Positions 32,476-41,700 of a DNA stretch of 64,000 nt are shown piece after piece. This DNA is from Fibrobacter sp. (lineage in GTDB: Bacteria; Fibrobacterota; Fibrobacteria; Fibrobacterales; Fibrobacteraceae). The notes under the pieces are model-generated. The model worked only from the letters and a program-made list of their open reading frames with translations, made no database searches and was not told the DNA's origin. The stretch covers positions 28,390-92,389 of the forward strand of contig JAKSIB010000014.1 in NCBI GenBank assembly GCA_024399065.1, in the 5' to 3' direction. Each line of letters starts with the position of its first letter. The first letter of the stretch is position 1. The position numbers and the translations under genes are program-made.

Positions 32476-33456
32476 ATGACGGACTTTAAGAGCATTTTCA
32501 AGAAATTTTTGCTTTCTACGGCGCTGCTGACTGCCAGTGCCGGTGCAGATGGCTTTGATGTTGACGCCCAAAAAGTCCTTCGATATGGCCCGAACCTGTC
32601 TGTGAACTTAACTGGAAATACCCCCTTCGTGTGGGGCCAGTGGCTACCTCAGGCTTTGGGTGAAGTCCATTATTCCTGGCTCGAACCCATGGATGAACTT
32701 TCCTATGGTGACAAGCCTGATCAGGCTGCATCCTATTGGCGTGTAGATGCCGCGGCGGAATTAAGCCCATTTTTCGGCGGCTACAAGCTTGGTCTCGGAT
32801 TCCGCCCCTTCAGAAGCCGTTGGCTGTTTGAATTGAATGCGACCTACGAAAGCTACCTGTATTTCCGCTCCAACGTGGAGATGGTGACTGCTGAAGTTGC
32901 CGGTAGCGGCGAAATTGCCCGCACGTGGAATGCGGACCACATTACCGATAACGTGTGGAAGGATGACTCCAAGTGGGATTATGCCCAGCAGATCGACTTT
33001 AGCATCAGTTTCGGCTACATGTTTTCCAAGGGTTCCGTCCTTGGCATGAACCTGCATTACCTCTTGACCGACATCAGTACCGATTTCAACGGCAAGAGCT
33101 ATGACTTTGAATTGAACATGCCTGTGTTCAGCCGTGATTTCATTATTGTCATGGAATGTTTCGGCCGAGTTCCTGTATCTGAACACTTGGCTTTTGTCTT
33201 TGAATCCAACTACTACAGAACGGGTTACCTGCGTAGCAAAAATACTGTTGAAAAGGAATCCCTTGGTTACGGAAAGGCCATGGTCGGTCCCCATGTTTCC
33301 TGGGATAACGGCTTACAGAGTGTTACCTTGCAAATCGGCGGTTGGCGACGTGTGGGTAAGACCTTCTATAACGGATCACTCTCGCAGAAGTTCCTGGTTC
33401 AGTTTGAGTATCAGTGGAATTTTTCTTTCCCCTCTCACAGGGATCTTTCTGAATAA
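32476..33456 (+). CDS. Probable outer-membrane beta-barrel protein, unknown
   Basis: 326 residues. N-terminal signal peptide about 1-24 ('FLLSTALLTASAGADG'). The rest alternates polar and hydrophobic residues in strands of 9-12, rich in Tyr, Trp and Phe at strand ends ('WRVDAAAELSPFF', 'YKLGLGFRPFRSRWLFEL', 'DFSISFGYMFSKGSVLGMNL'), as in integral barrels; the length would suit 12-14 strands. No family recognised. Its 3' end overlaps the end of the convergent minus-strand gene by 81 bp. Confidence 0.75.
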   Translation: MTDFKSIFKKFLLSTALLTASAGADGFDVDAQKVLRYGPNLSVNLTGNTPFVWGQWLPQALGEVHYSWLEPMDELSYGDKPDQAASYWRVDAAAELSPFFGGYKLGLGFRPFRSRWLFELNATYESYLYFRSNVEMVTAEVAGSGEIARTWNADHITDNVWKDDSKWDYAQQIDFSISFGYMFSKGSVLGMNLHYLLTDISTDFNGKSYDFELNMPVFSRDFIIVMECFGRVPVSEHLAFVFESNYYRTGYLRSKNTVEKESLGYGKAMVGPHVSWDNGLQSVTLQIGGWRRVGKTFYNGSLSQKFLVQFEYQWNFSFPSHRDLSE

Positions 33457-34146
33457 ATCAGGCTCCTCGAACTTGGGGCGCTTTTCCACATTCTTCTTGA
33501 GAGGATCTGATTCCAAGGCCTGGATAGGGTAGGCGGAACGGATCCAAAGTTCACCACTATATTGTTCGCTTTCCAACTTGACAAGTGTTGGCAGTGCTTC
33601 GCCGGAATAGATTTTCCATTGACGGATGGTGAATGTTCGGGCTTCCTTGCGGGCTCCCTTCATCGTTACGCGGGAAGGCTGCGGCAGGGAGTCGGCCACC
33701 AGACTCCACCACATGTTGGAAAATGCGGTAGAAAGGATGTTGGGCTTTTGTTCCGACGGATCCTTGCACAGGAACTGTCCATTTGCCAGAAGTTCCATGT
33801 CGTCCAGCTTCAGCGGAGTTTCGCCGATAGTTTCCTTCAGATGGTGCAGTCCTAGCTGGCGCTTGATTTTTGCGTCGGGGAACACCAGGTAACGGTGTGC
33901 TCCTGCAGTCACGAAATTGAACTGTGGACGATTGGGGAGATGCACAAAGAAAGTGTCCAAACTTTCGGGGTGATGACGCCATTCTGCGTAAAGGTTGGAA
34001 CGGGAGTTCTTTGCGTTTACGAAATGGCCTTCGATGTTGACCACCATGGCGGATTCCAGCAGAAAATGGGGACAGGAATTCTGACCCATGGCTGCGGTAG
34101 CGACGAATGCGCTGAATATGGCGGAAACTGTTAAACCCCTAAGCAT
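33376..34146 (-). CDS. Exported protein of unknown function
   Basis: 256 residues from ATG 34144-34146. This start gives a plain signal peptide ('MLRGLTVSAIFSAFVATAAMG'); a longer frame from TTG 34212 would begin inside a hairpin and place two hydrophobic segments in a row. The mature part has 'LESAMVVNIEGHFVNAKN', 'NLYAEWRHHPESL', 'FNFVTAGAHRYLVFPDAK' and 'VADSLPQPSRVTMKGARK', a strand-rich layout reminiscent of LolA-like outer-membrane lipoprotein carriers, but this is weak. The stop lies within the coding end of the facing gene (81-bp overlap). Confidence 0.65.
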   Translation of the reverse strand: MLRGLTVSAIFSAFVATAAMGQNSCPHFLLESAMVVNIEGHFVNAKNSRSNLYAEWRHHPESLDTFFVHLPNRPQFNFVTAGAHRYLVFPDAKIKRQLGLHHLKETIGETPLKLDDMELLANGQFLCKDPSEQKPNILSTAFSNMWWSLVADSLPQPSRVTMKGARKEARTFTIRQWKIYSGEALPTLVKLESEQYSGELWIRSAYPIQALESDPLKKNVEKRPKFEEPDLFRKIPVRGERKIPLILKLNQELLRE

Positions 34147-34192
34147 GCCGAATAAAATAGTAAAAAATGAAAAAGCTATGACGCGCAAACGG

Positions 34193-34245
34193 AAAACCCC
34201 GGCGGAATCCAATGGCTAAAAGATTCAACCGGGGTTTTGTTTTTT
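34193..34245. terminator. Bidirectional hairpin terminator
   Basis: ACCCCGG-GAATC / GATTC-CCGGGGT stem with two-base bulges and a 12-base loop; TTTTGTTTTTT after it on the plus strand, TTTT on the minus strand. It can end transcripts coming from recA. Confidence 0.75.
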
Positions 34246-34637
34246 CAGGAAGAAAATTTTTTCACTGCGTAAGGCAGTTCTAAAGAACCTCGAGAAGATT
34301 TCGTCTTGCGGGGAGGAGGCCCAGCTCGGAGTTGCGAAGGCCGCAGGGCCTCACTCCCCAGCACCCCTCCTCCACCTGGCACAAGTGCCAACTTCTCGGC
34401 TCGGCAATATCTATGCAAGCATGGATGCTGCACTCGCCTTACTAAGTTGTGGCCGTCGCGCAAGCGGGAAAAGGACGTTATCGTGGGTGAGTCCTGCTTT
34501 TTCTCTACTCGAAATGAAAAATCATTTGTAAGGCAAGGCAGTTCTAAAGAACCTCGGGAAGATTTCGTCTTGCGGGGGAGGGCAAAGAGCTTCGCAAGGA
34601 ATTCGTCTTTGTGGTTCTTTAGAACGAGACTTTAGAA
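34246..34637. repeat. Repeat-bearing 390-bp gap between recA and the exported protein gene
   Basis: No gene is convincing here. A 48-bp element at 34271-34320 recurs at 34535-34582 in the same direction with only a few differences; it contains the palindrome GTTCTAAAGAAC and 'GATTTCGTCTTGCGGGG'. A part copy of the palindrome (TTCTTTAGAAC) sits at 34615 beside the recA stop. The sequence between is GC-rich and complex, not simple repeat. Confidence 0.75.
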
Positions 34638-35732
34638 CTATGCTTCGTCGGCGGAAAGCTCGATACCGTCGTCGGCAGAAAGTGCGTCACCTTCGTTAAG
34701 CTTGAAGAGCTCGACGTCCTTCATGCTTTCGCGAATCTTGGTTTCGATTTCGTCGCAGAGTTCAGCATTGTCCTTCAAGAAGAGACGAGCATTTTCGCGA
34801 CCCTGACCGATGCGTTCGTTGTTGTAGCTGAACCAGGAACCGCTCTTCTGGATGATGTCCATTTCGGTGGCGAGATCCAGGATGGAAGCTTCGCGGGAAA
34901 TGCCGCAACCATAGAGGATGTCGAATTCGCACTGGGTGAACGGGGCTGCAACCTTGTTCTTTACGATCTTGACGCGGGTACGGTTACCGATAACATCTTC
35001 GCCGTCCTTGATGGCGGCGATGCGACGGATGTCGATACGCTGGGTGGCGTAGAACTTAAGGGCATTACCACCGGTGGTGGTTTCGGGGTTGCCGAACATG
35101 ACGCCGATCTTCATGCGCAGCTGGTTGATGAACAGCATGCAGGTGTTGGACTTGGAGAGAATGCCGGTGAGCTTACGCAGAGCCTGGGACATGAGGCGAG
35201 CCTGGAGGCCCACGTGGTTGTCGCCCATTTCGCCGTTGATTTCAGCCTGGGGAACAAGTGCTGCCACAGAGTCAATCACGATAATGTCGATGGCGCCGGA
35301 GCGAACGAGAGTTTCGGCGATATCAAGGGCCTGTTCACCAGTATCCGGCTGGGAAACCAGGAGGGATTCGATATCGACACCCAACTTGCGTGCGTAGACT
35401 GCGTCGAAAGCGTGTTCTGCATCGATGAATGCTGCAACGCCGCCCAGTTTCTGGGCTTCTGCAATGGCGTGGAGGGTAAGAGTGGTCTTACCGGAGGATT
35501 CGGGGCCGTAAATTTCAATGATACGGCCGCGGGGGAAACCGCCTACGCCGAGGGCCATGTCCAACTGGATACAACCGGACGGAATGACCGGGATATCTTC
35601 AATGGGCTGCTGTCCGAGAGCCATGATAGAACCTTTACCATAATTCTTTTCAATCTGGGCGATGGCAGCTTCGACTGCTTTTGCCTTGTCTGCGGAAAGG
35701 TTACCTGTTGCGCTATTTGTCTTCTTAGTCAT
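34638..35732 (-). CDS. recA: Recombinase RecA
   Basis: 364 residues from ATG 35730-35732 (GGAG six bases upstream). The Walker A loop is '[19 protein letters not shown]' (about 77-95); '[15 protein letters not shown]', '[19 protein letters not shown]', '[18 protein letters not shown]' (Walker B), '[20 protein letters not shown]' (loop L2 region) and '[16 protein letters not shown]' are all standard. It forms the filament for homologous recombination and LexA cleavage. The gene follows pncC after 44 bp, the common cinA-recA order. The C-terminal tail is acidic as usual. Confidence 0.98.
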   Translation of the reverse strand: MTKKTNSATGNLSADKAKAVEAAIAQIEKNYGKGSIMALGQQPIEDIPVIPSGCIQLDMALGVGGFPRGRIIEIYGPESSGKTTLTLHAIAEAQKLGGVAAFIDAEHAFDAVYARKLGVDIESLLVSQPDTGEQALDIAETLVRSGAIDIIVIDSVAALVPQAEINGEMGDNHVGLQARLMSQALRKLTGILSKSNTCMLFINQLRMKIGVMFGNPETTTGGNALKFYATQRIDIRRIAAIKDGEDVIGNRTRVKIVKNKVAAPFTQCEFDILYGCGISREASILDLATEMDIIQKSGSWFSYNNERIGQGRENARLFLKDNAELCDEIETKIRESMKDVELFKLNEGDALSADDGIELSADEA

Positions 35733-35776
35733 GTTTGACTCCGTTTTATTTTGTTTTCTGTTTTCAAATATATAAA

Positions 35777-36325
35777 CTAGTGTTCGTTTGTGCAAGTGCT
35801 TTTCTGTTTATTTATTTCAAAAAAAAGTTTGCACAACACCTTATACACGCTTTTTTCTCGGATTTCGGTACGGTTTCCAGAAAAAATTTCACAAAAAGCT
35901 TCATTTTTCTGGCTGTTGGCCACTGCCATCCATACGGTGCCCACGGGTTTGCCCGGTTCTGCGCCGCCGGGGCCTGCGATTCCGGAGGTGGCTACAGCCC
36001 ATTCGCAATGGAACTTTTGGCGAGCGCCCTCGGCCATGGCCATGACGGTTTCGGCGCTTACGGCACCCTTCGTATCGAGAATCTCGGCAGGAACATTCAG
36101 GAGATTTGCCTTGACTTCGTTCTGGTAGGCGACGATGCCGCCTGCGAGAATTGCCGAAGATCCGGCGATGTCCACGATGTGGCTTGCAACAAGTCCGCCT
36201 GTGCAGGATTCTGCGGTGGCTATCATTTCGCCACGCTGGATCAGGGCTTCCTTGATATCGCTTGCCAACTTCTGGATTTCGTTTTGGAGTTCGGCGAGAG
36301 AAATCGTGTCAAGTTTGTTTTGCAT
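35777..36325 (-). CDS. pncC: Nicotinamide-nucleotide amidohydrolase (CinA C-terminal domain)
   Basis: 182 residues, the stand-alone CinA C-terminal domain. It deamidates NMN to NaMN in pyridine nucleotide recycling. Motifs: '[20 protein letters not shown]' (catalytic Ser and Thr), '[19 protein letters not shown]', '[19 protein letters not shown]' and '[20 protein letters not shown]'. A short N-terminal extension and a Cys/Lys-rich C-tail lie outside the domain. Stop and the recA start are 44 bp apart, so co-transcription is likely. Confidence 0.93.
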   Translation of the reverse strand: MQNKLDTISLAELQNEIQKLASDIKEALIQRGEMIATAESCTGGLVASHIVDIAGSSAILAGGIVAYQNEVKANLLNVPAEILDTKGAVSAETVMAMAEGARQKFHCEWAVATSGIAGPGGAEPGKPVGTVWMAVANSQKNEAFCEIFSGNRTEIREKSVYKVLCKLFFEINKQKSTCTNEH

Positions 36326-36498
36326 TTCAGTTCCTTTGATGACTCAAATATACAAATAGCTTGCGACAGAAAATGACACTTTTAAAAAATTCAGGATTTT
36401 CTTGAAAAAAGAAAATGAAAGTTCTGAAGAAAATAAAAACGTCGTTCTTTGCGCGGGAGTAAAAATAGTTCTGTTACGACTTTTGTATATTTGCCTTG

Positions 36499-37458
36499 AT
36501 GAAATCTCGTTCCTTTATGGTCGGTTTAATGGCTGCTCTTGTGCTTGCCGTATCCGCTTTTGCCGGTTCTCCGTTGCAAAAGGGTGTTACCGGTATTGAA
36601 GCCATCGACACGTTGAAGGTGAACGAATGGGATATTCCCACGGAACACAATTCCCTTTTGACCACGATGCTGTTCAGTATCTTGCCTGGTGGCGGCCAAT
36701 ACTATACCGGACATTATGTGCGAGGTGGCTTCATCACAGGTGTGGAATTGGGTCTTGTTTACGACGTGTTTTTTAACAAGTCCTACCAGTACGACCGTGT
36801 CATGGAACAGGCGGAACCGTTCCGGGACTCTGTTTCCCATTATACGCAGCTCATCATGGACTCTCCCCGCGATAGTATCCAGTATTATCAAAGTAGACGT
36901 CTTGAATATGTGAACCGAGTGCGAGCCTACAGCGACAAGAAAATGGAGCAGGAAGACCTGCGTAAGGCGGAAATGGCCTGGCTGTGCGGCGTGCAACTTT
37001 ACAGTATGTTCGATGCATTTGGCATTTGGTACAATAACAATCATCGCAGTGTTGAACTGCGAGACATGAAAAAGGCTTTGCTGTGGGGGCTCATTCCTGG
37101 CTTTGGTCAGATGTACAATGGAGAATTTGGTAAGGCTGGTCTTTTGTACATGAGCTTTATCGGTTCCGGTGTAAGTGTCTGGACTTCCCAGAACATGGTT
37201 GAATATTACCTGGACCGAAAGCATGTCCTGGAAGCGGAAAATTCAAACTCCGCAGAATTGGACCGTGTAACAGAAAGGGTCACGTACTATAGAAAAAATA
37301 GAAACCAGTATATTTGGGCTTCTGCGTTACTTTATTTGTATTCTATTGCGGATGCTGTTGTGGACGCCTTGCTCAGCGACTTTGACAATCCGATTCACAT
37401 GGCTGTTGTCCCCAATTTCCTTGGCGGGGCGCAGGCGATGTTTACCTTTGACTTTTAA
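36499..37458 (+). CDS. DUF5683-like membrane protein with duplicated PGxGQ motif
   Basis: 319 residues from ATG 36499. Signal-like hydrophobic start ('GLMAALVLAVSAFAG'). Two similar hydrophobic blocks carry the same motif: 'LFSILPGGGQYYTGHYVRGG' (about 54-73) and 'LLWGLIPGFGQMYNGEFGKA' (about 195-214), the PGxGQxYxGxxxKG pattern of DUF5683/TM2-like proteins. A charged helical stretch lies between them (about 95-180), possibly coiled coil. The role is unknown. There is no good ribosome site before the ATG. It overlaps the end of the facing phosphatase gene by 4 bp. Confidence 0.75.
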   Translation: MKSRSFMVGLMAALVLAVSAFAGSPLQKGVTGIEAIDTLKVNEWDIPTEHNSLLTTMLFSILPGGGQYYTGHYVRGGFITGVELGLVYDVFFNKSYQYDRVMEQAEPFRDSVSHYTQLIMDSPRDSIQYYQSRRLEYVNRVRAYSDKKMEQEDLRKAEMAWLCGVQLYSMFDAFGIWYNNNHRSVELRDMKKALLWGLIPGFGQMYNGEFGKAGLLYMSFIGSGVSVWTSQNMVEYYLDRKHVLEAENSNSAELDRVTERVTYYRKNRNQYIWASALLYLYSIADAVVDALLSDFDNPIHMAVVPNFLGGAQAMFTFDF

Positions 37459-38072
37459 CCAATCTTTAACGGCCTCATTTGGATGCCGTCGTGGATCTTA
37501 GCGAAGGTTCCGCGGTAGTGGCCTTCGGCGTCGCGCTTGAATTCAAACTTCGTCACCATGGTGTAGCTGAAAGCTCCTTCCACGAACTGGTCGTCGGGGA
37601 GGCCGCAGGCGAAGTGCTGCAATGCTGCGATAACGCCGGCGTGGCTGATCCAGAGGAATTCTCCATCGTCGTCCAAAGAGTCCAGTAGGCTCTGGACGCG
37701 TTTGTCGATGTCGTAGAAGCATTCGCCGTTGGGGAATCTGAAACCGCGGAGGTCATTGGCCCAGCCCTGCATCTGTTCGCGGGGAACTGCGGTCAGCTTC
37801 TGGCCTTCCCAGTCGCCAAAGTTAATCTCGATGATTTCGTCGCGCTTTTCCATGGGGAGGCCGGTAGCCTCGGAAGCCTTTTCTGCAAGACGCAGGCAGC
37901 GGAGAAGCGGGCTGGTGAACATGCGGGTGGGCTTGGCGCCTGCAGCAAGCAGAGCCTTGATGGCGCCTTCGCTTTCTTCCGGGAAAGTGGGGGAGACGTC
38001 AAAATCCATACGTCCATAGCAGACGTCGTTAGGATTATAGGGCTTGGAGTGGCGGATGGTCCAGAGAATCAT
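37455..38072 (-). CDS. Histidine phosphatase family protein (CobC/GpmB-like)
   Basis: 205 residues, no signal peptide, so cytoplasmic. The motif 'WTIRHSKPYNPNDVCYGRMD' near the N-terminus holds Arg7-His8 with Ser in place of the usual Gly; 'FTSPLLRCLRLAEKASEATG' and 'EINFGDWEGQKL' follow the alpha-ribazole phosphatase/phosphoglycerate mutase pattern, and 'LWISHAGVIAALQHFACGL' brings the second catalytic His. The RHxxP plus CYGRxD form is that of CobC-type alpha-ribazole-5'-phosphate phosphatases, but no cobalamin genes are nearby, so the substrate is open. Confidence 0.85.
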   Translation of the reverse strand: MILWTIRHSKPYNPNDVCYGRMDFDVSPTFPEESEGAIKALLAAGAKPTRMFTSPLLRCLRLAEKASEATGLPMEKRDEIIEINFGDWEGQKLTAVPREQMQGWANDLRGFRFPNGECFYDIDKRVQSLLDSLDDDGEFLWISHAGVIAALQHFACGLPDDQFVEGAFSYTMVTKFEFKRDAEGHYRGTFAKIHDGIQMRPLKIG

Positions 38073-38073
38073 A

Positions 38074-38138
38074 GATTAGACGAAAGAACGGTGCTTCGCA
38101 CCTACAGACGAAAGACGAGAGGGGTGCGGGTTAAAGGT
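38074..38138. repeat. Heptad repeat (AGACGAA-type)
   Basis: AGACGAAAGA, then CAGACGAAAGACGAGAGG, in 7-base steps upstream of the phosphatase gene; same class as at 13166. Confidence 0.5.
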
Positions 38139-38162
38139 TTGCGGTGATGGACGTTTTTTTTG

Positions 38163-38212
38163 CATGTCATCCTGTACTGGCATGTCATCCTGAACGTAGT
38201 GAAGGATCTAGC
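38163..38212. repeat. GTCATCC-type repeat, one part and one full copy
   Basis: CATGTCATCCTGTACTGG followed at 38181 by CATGTCATCCTGAACGTAGT and GAAGGATCTAGC. The second is the classical GTCATCCTGAAC...GAAGGATCTA intergenic repeat form. Confidence 0.75.
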
Positions 38213-38251
38213 AAAAAAAATAACCCGTGGTTTTTAGTCCGTCGGGTTAAT
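38213..38251 (-). terminator. Hairpin terminator after the SRP RNA gene
   Basis: AACCCG / CGGGTT stem, on the minus strand followed by ATTTTTTTT; it backs up the T run that directly follows the SRP RNA terminal stem. Confidence 0.8.
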
Positions 38252-38252
38252 A

Positions 38253-38355
38253 AAAAAATCCTAGGCTACCTGAGCACATAAAAATTCGCAAGTCCGTTGC
38301 TGCTTTCGCCCTGGCGATTTGCCCACAAATAGTCATTGCGCAGGGCCTAGGACTT
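38253..38355 (-). ncRNA. ffs: Signal recognition particle RNA (4.5S, small bacterial type)
   Basis: About 100 nt on the minus strand. The ends pair (TCCTAGGC with GCCTAGGA), followed by TTTTTTT. The apical part reads CGCCAGGGCGAAAGCAGCAA plus CGG, which fits the conserved SRP domain IV: a GAAA tetraloop closed by GC pairs, with the symmetric internal loop (CCAGG opposite AGCA) that binds Ffh. A near-consensus promoter lies directly upstream and terminators follow. It guides membrane-protein ribosomes with Ffh to FtsY. Exact ends may be off by a few bases. Confidence 0.85.
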
Positions 38356-38358
38356 CGA

Positions 38359-38387
38359 ATTATAGCTTAATTTGCTGGTTTTGCCAA
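38359..38387 (-). promoter_or_regulatory. Promoter of the SRP RNA gene
   Basis: Minus strand: -35 TTGGCA (38382-38387), 17-base spacer, perfect -10 TATAAT (38359-38364). Transcription should start near 38353, at the first base of the RNA's terminal stem. Confidence 0.88.
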
Positions 38388-38718
38388 GGGATTCCCTCAA
38401 AATGCCAGAAAAAAGCCGAATTTTGAATTTTGGGCCGTAAGTATATATTCGAAATTTTACAACACAAAGTAAACTTTTGGATACAATTTATGTTGTTCAA
38501 AAGATTTTACATGAGATTTTTGCAAAAAAACGTGTTTTTTGTCATTATTTAGCGAAAAAAGTCGGTTTTGTTAACAACTTGTTAACCGTTGGTTGCCCGT
38601 GTAACCTTTTTTTAGTATCTTTTGCGGCAGAAAATGGTAAGGTTTTCTACCTTTCCATCTGTATGGGTTGGAAATAAAGGTTCTTTAATAGCACACTAGA
38701 CCATTTGGAGATGGATTT
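38388..38718. other. Gap upstream of the giant cadherin-repeat gene
   Basis: About 330 AT-rich bases with no credible gene; a 66-codon frame at 38477 lacks a ribosome site and family features. It must hold the promoter of the giant gene, but I could not find a pair of boxes good enough to name. GGAGATGGATTT before ATG 38719 gives the ribosome site. Confidence 0.5.
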
Positions 38719-41700
38719 ATGTGGTTTGGAAAAGACGTTTTTAAGCATGTTGCCAGCTCATTGGCAATCGCTCTTGCTGTGGTAGTCCCCTCTCTGGCTG
38801 CCGACGTTCGCCCGTTGCGTTTTAATCCCCCTGTCAGTCAGGACCAGGATATCCAGCAGTCTTACTGGAATTACTTGATGCGTTTCAAAATCTGGGGTAC
38901 CAAAGGGGTATCCCTGGGGTCTCGTGTTGAACTCACGGACAAGACTGGCGCCACCGGTACAGCTACCGGTGATATAACAGTGCGTGGTGAAAAACTGTCT
39001 TTGGGTGGTCCTATTGTTTCTGGTCGTGATATCCGATTCGACGGCAATGCTAAGATTACCAAGTTCACCACAGGCCCGACCCGTGTCCAGGGTTCTATGA
39101 ATGCCTCTCAGAACGAAGGTAATGAATTCCATGGCACCAACTGCTTGAACGCCTCCAACTCGATTACTGAAATCGGTATTAATAATGCAAACGGTCTTTT
39201 GGTTCCCGGTAATCCTTTGACTGGAGAATGCGATCCGAAGAAGGTGATTGAAGCAAAGAACGATTTGTCTGTTCCTGTTTTGACGGAAGGATATTCTTAC
39301 AAGCCTGGAGAGTCTTCTAATCGCGCTGGGCTAAATGTTCCGTCTCGCGAAACGAGGTATATTGATATTCCTCCTGGCGAAGGAATGTACGATATCTATA
39401 TGGACTATTTGACTTTCGGTGATGACTGGACAAGACTTTATGTCCGTATGCCCGAAGGTGGTCGTTTGACTCGTATTTTCCTGAATAGAACAAATGCTAC
39501 CCTTCACTATGTAACTTTAAAAGTCATTTATGTGGGTGAAGGTTCTGTCTATAACGAAGCTTCCAATACCTATACCACAGTTGTTAATGAAAAAATTCAG
39601 GCCAACGAAGATTACGCTGGTAACTTGCTCATCTATGTACCCCATGATTTGACAATTAAGGCTGACCAGTATGAAATTCAGGGTTCTTTCATTAGTACTG
39701 GAAAAATCACTGTTGAAAACCAGATCAAGTTCGCTGGTCAGTTGATTGCTAACGAAATCTATATTGGTGACCAGGTTGATGGTAACGGTTTCCGCTTTGT
39801 TCCCTTCGACCCTGCTAAGCCGGACCCGACTCGTATGGGTGACCTGCTTGAAGGTGAGGACGGCGCTCAAAATCTTAATATCTACTTGACCAAGAAAACC
39901 GACGCTAAGGTTGAATTCAAGTATTGCTTCTTGTTTGACGGTGATCCTGAAGCTGGTTTGGCAGAAGGTAATGTTCGTGCAAATGCAAACGACATCGTGG
40001 CTGACAAGGGTGACTTTGTTCTTTGCGGTGGTGCTGATAACAAGGCTTACTATCATACCGCTGAAGTGAATGCTGGGGAACAGGAACTGGCTAATCCCAT
40101 TTCCTTGTATGTCAATGATGACATCATGATTGAAAATGATGAATCATTCTCCATCTTCATTTTCGATATGGATGGAGCTGTGTTTAACGGTGATGTGCGT
40201 GAAGGTACTTTGCCTATTACCATTATTGATGATGATAAGAAACCGGTTTGCTTTGATACCACCTTGGTCATGAATGAAGACGATTCCTTGTTCTTCAATT
40301 TCAATATGCCGGCATATCAGCATGACAGCGTTACTCCGCTTACTGTTGACTACATTGTTCCCATTATCGAAACTCCGGTTCAGGGTCTGACCATTTATGG
40401 TGAAACTGTTTTGGCAGATGGTGTGAAGTATCGTCCGATTCCCAAGGACACTCGTTATCAGCCGGCTCTTAATGAATATGGTACACACTATGACTCTTTG
40501 GTCTACGCAATTGAAGTGGGCGCAAAAGAAAATCGTCATGGTGTCCGTTCCGAAAGCTGTAAGATTTACATCGATGTAAAACCGGTAAACGACGCTCCTG
40601 TGCTGAACGACACCACCATCACCATCCGTGAAAATACTCCGGTGGATTCTATCCTGTTGCAGTTGGTCGGTACCGATGTTGAAAAAGACAAGTTGACCTA
40701 CGGTGTTGTTGCTGGTGAAGGCGACTCTCACTTCAATTTGATTGGTGCAGTCAAGGATTCCTTGGTTCTCGTTAGTGCTTTGGACTATGAAACTCAGAAG
40801 GAACATAAGATTCGCGTTTATGTAACCGATGGCAAACTCAACGATTCCGCCTACGTAACCATCAAGTTGATCGATGAAAACGAAAAGCCGAAGTTCGATG
40901 AAGACAAGTATGATTTTGTTGCCGTAGAACACTCCAAGCGTGATTCTCTCCTCGGCCAAATCTCGGCATCCGATGTAGATGCTGCGGACCAGGGCAAGAT
41001 TACCTACTCCTACAAGTTCATCACTCCTGCTGTGGATGATTCTGCATTCTATCTGTTGCCCTCTGGCGTGATTTCTACAAGAAATCCGGATTCCCTGAAC
41101 TACGAAAAACTCGATAAGTATGAACTCTGGGCTTACGCAACCGATTCTTTGGGCTTGTACGATTCCGTCAAGGTGACCATTACCGTTGAAGACATCAATG
41201 AAGACCCCGCCTTTGAACAGGATAAGTTCTACTACCAGACCAACTTCGTCTCCATTCCGGAAGATGCCAATGCCGGTGAAATCTTTACCTTCAACTTCAG
41301 CGATCCTGACTTCAAGAGCATTCTTGACAAGGTTGGCTTCCATCAGTTGAAGCTTACGTTGCTCGATTGTACTGAAAAGGATTGTAAGTTGGGTAGCGCT
41401 GATGAAGTTGACGCCAACGTGTCCTCTATGTTCAGCATCAAGATGAATAGCGACAGCACTAGCGGAGTCCTCAGCCTCACAAGCACGGGCGCTTCCAAGC
41501 TTAACTATGAAGCTGACTCTACCTACAACTTGATGATTGAAGTTCGCGACAATGTGAAAACCCCGGCCTTGAGCCTTGCTGATACCATTGTTGTTCGCGT
41601 CCGTATCACCAACGTGAATGAACAGCCCAAGTTTGACGAAACTGAATACTCCTTCTCTGTGAAGGAACACCAGGTGGATATTGTTAAGGTGGGCGAGGTT

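Noticed and set aside
35733..36400. LexA box in front of recA or pncC
   Set aside because: I looked for TGC-type or CTG/GAAC-type palindromes upstream of both genes on the minus strand and found none convincing.
38477..38677. 66-codon plus-strand frame between the SRP RNA and the giant gene
   Set aside because: AT-rich, no ribosome site, no signal or family pattern; probably the leader region of the giant gene.
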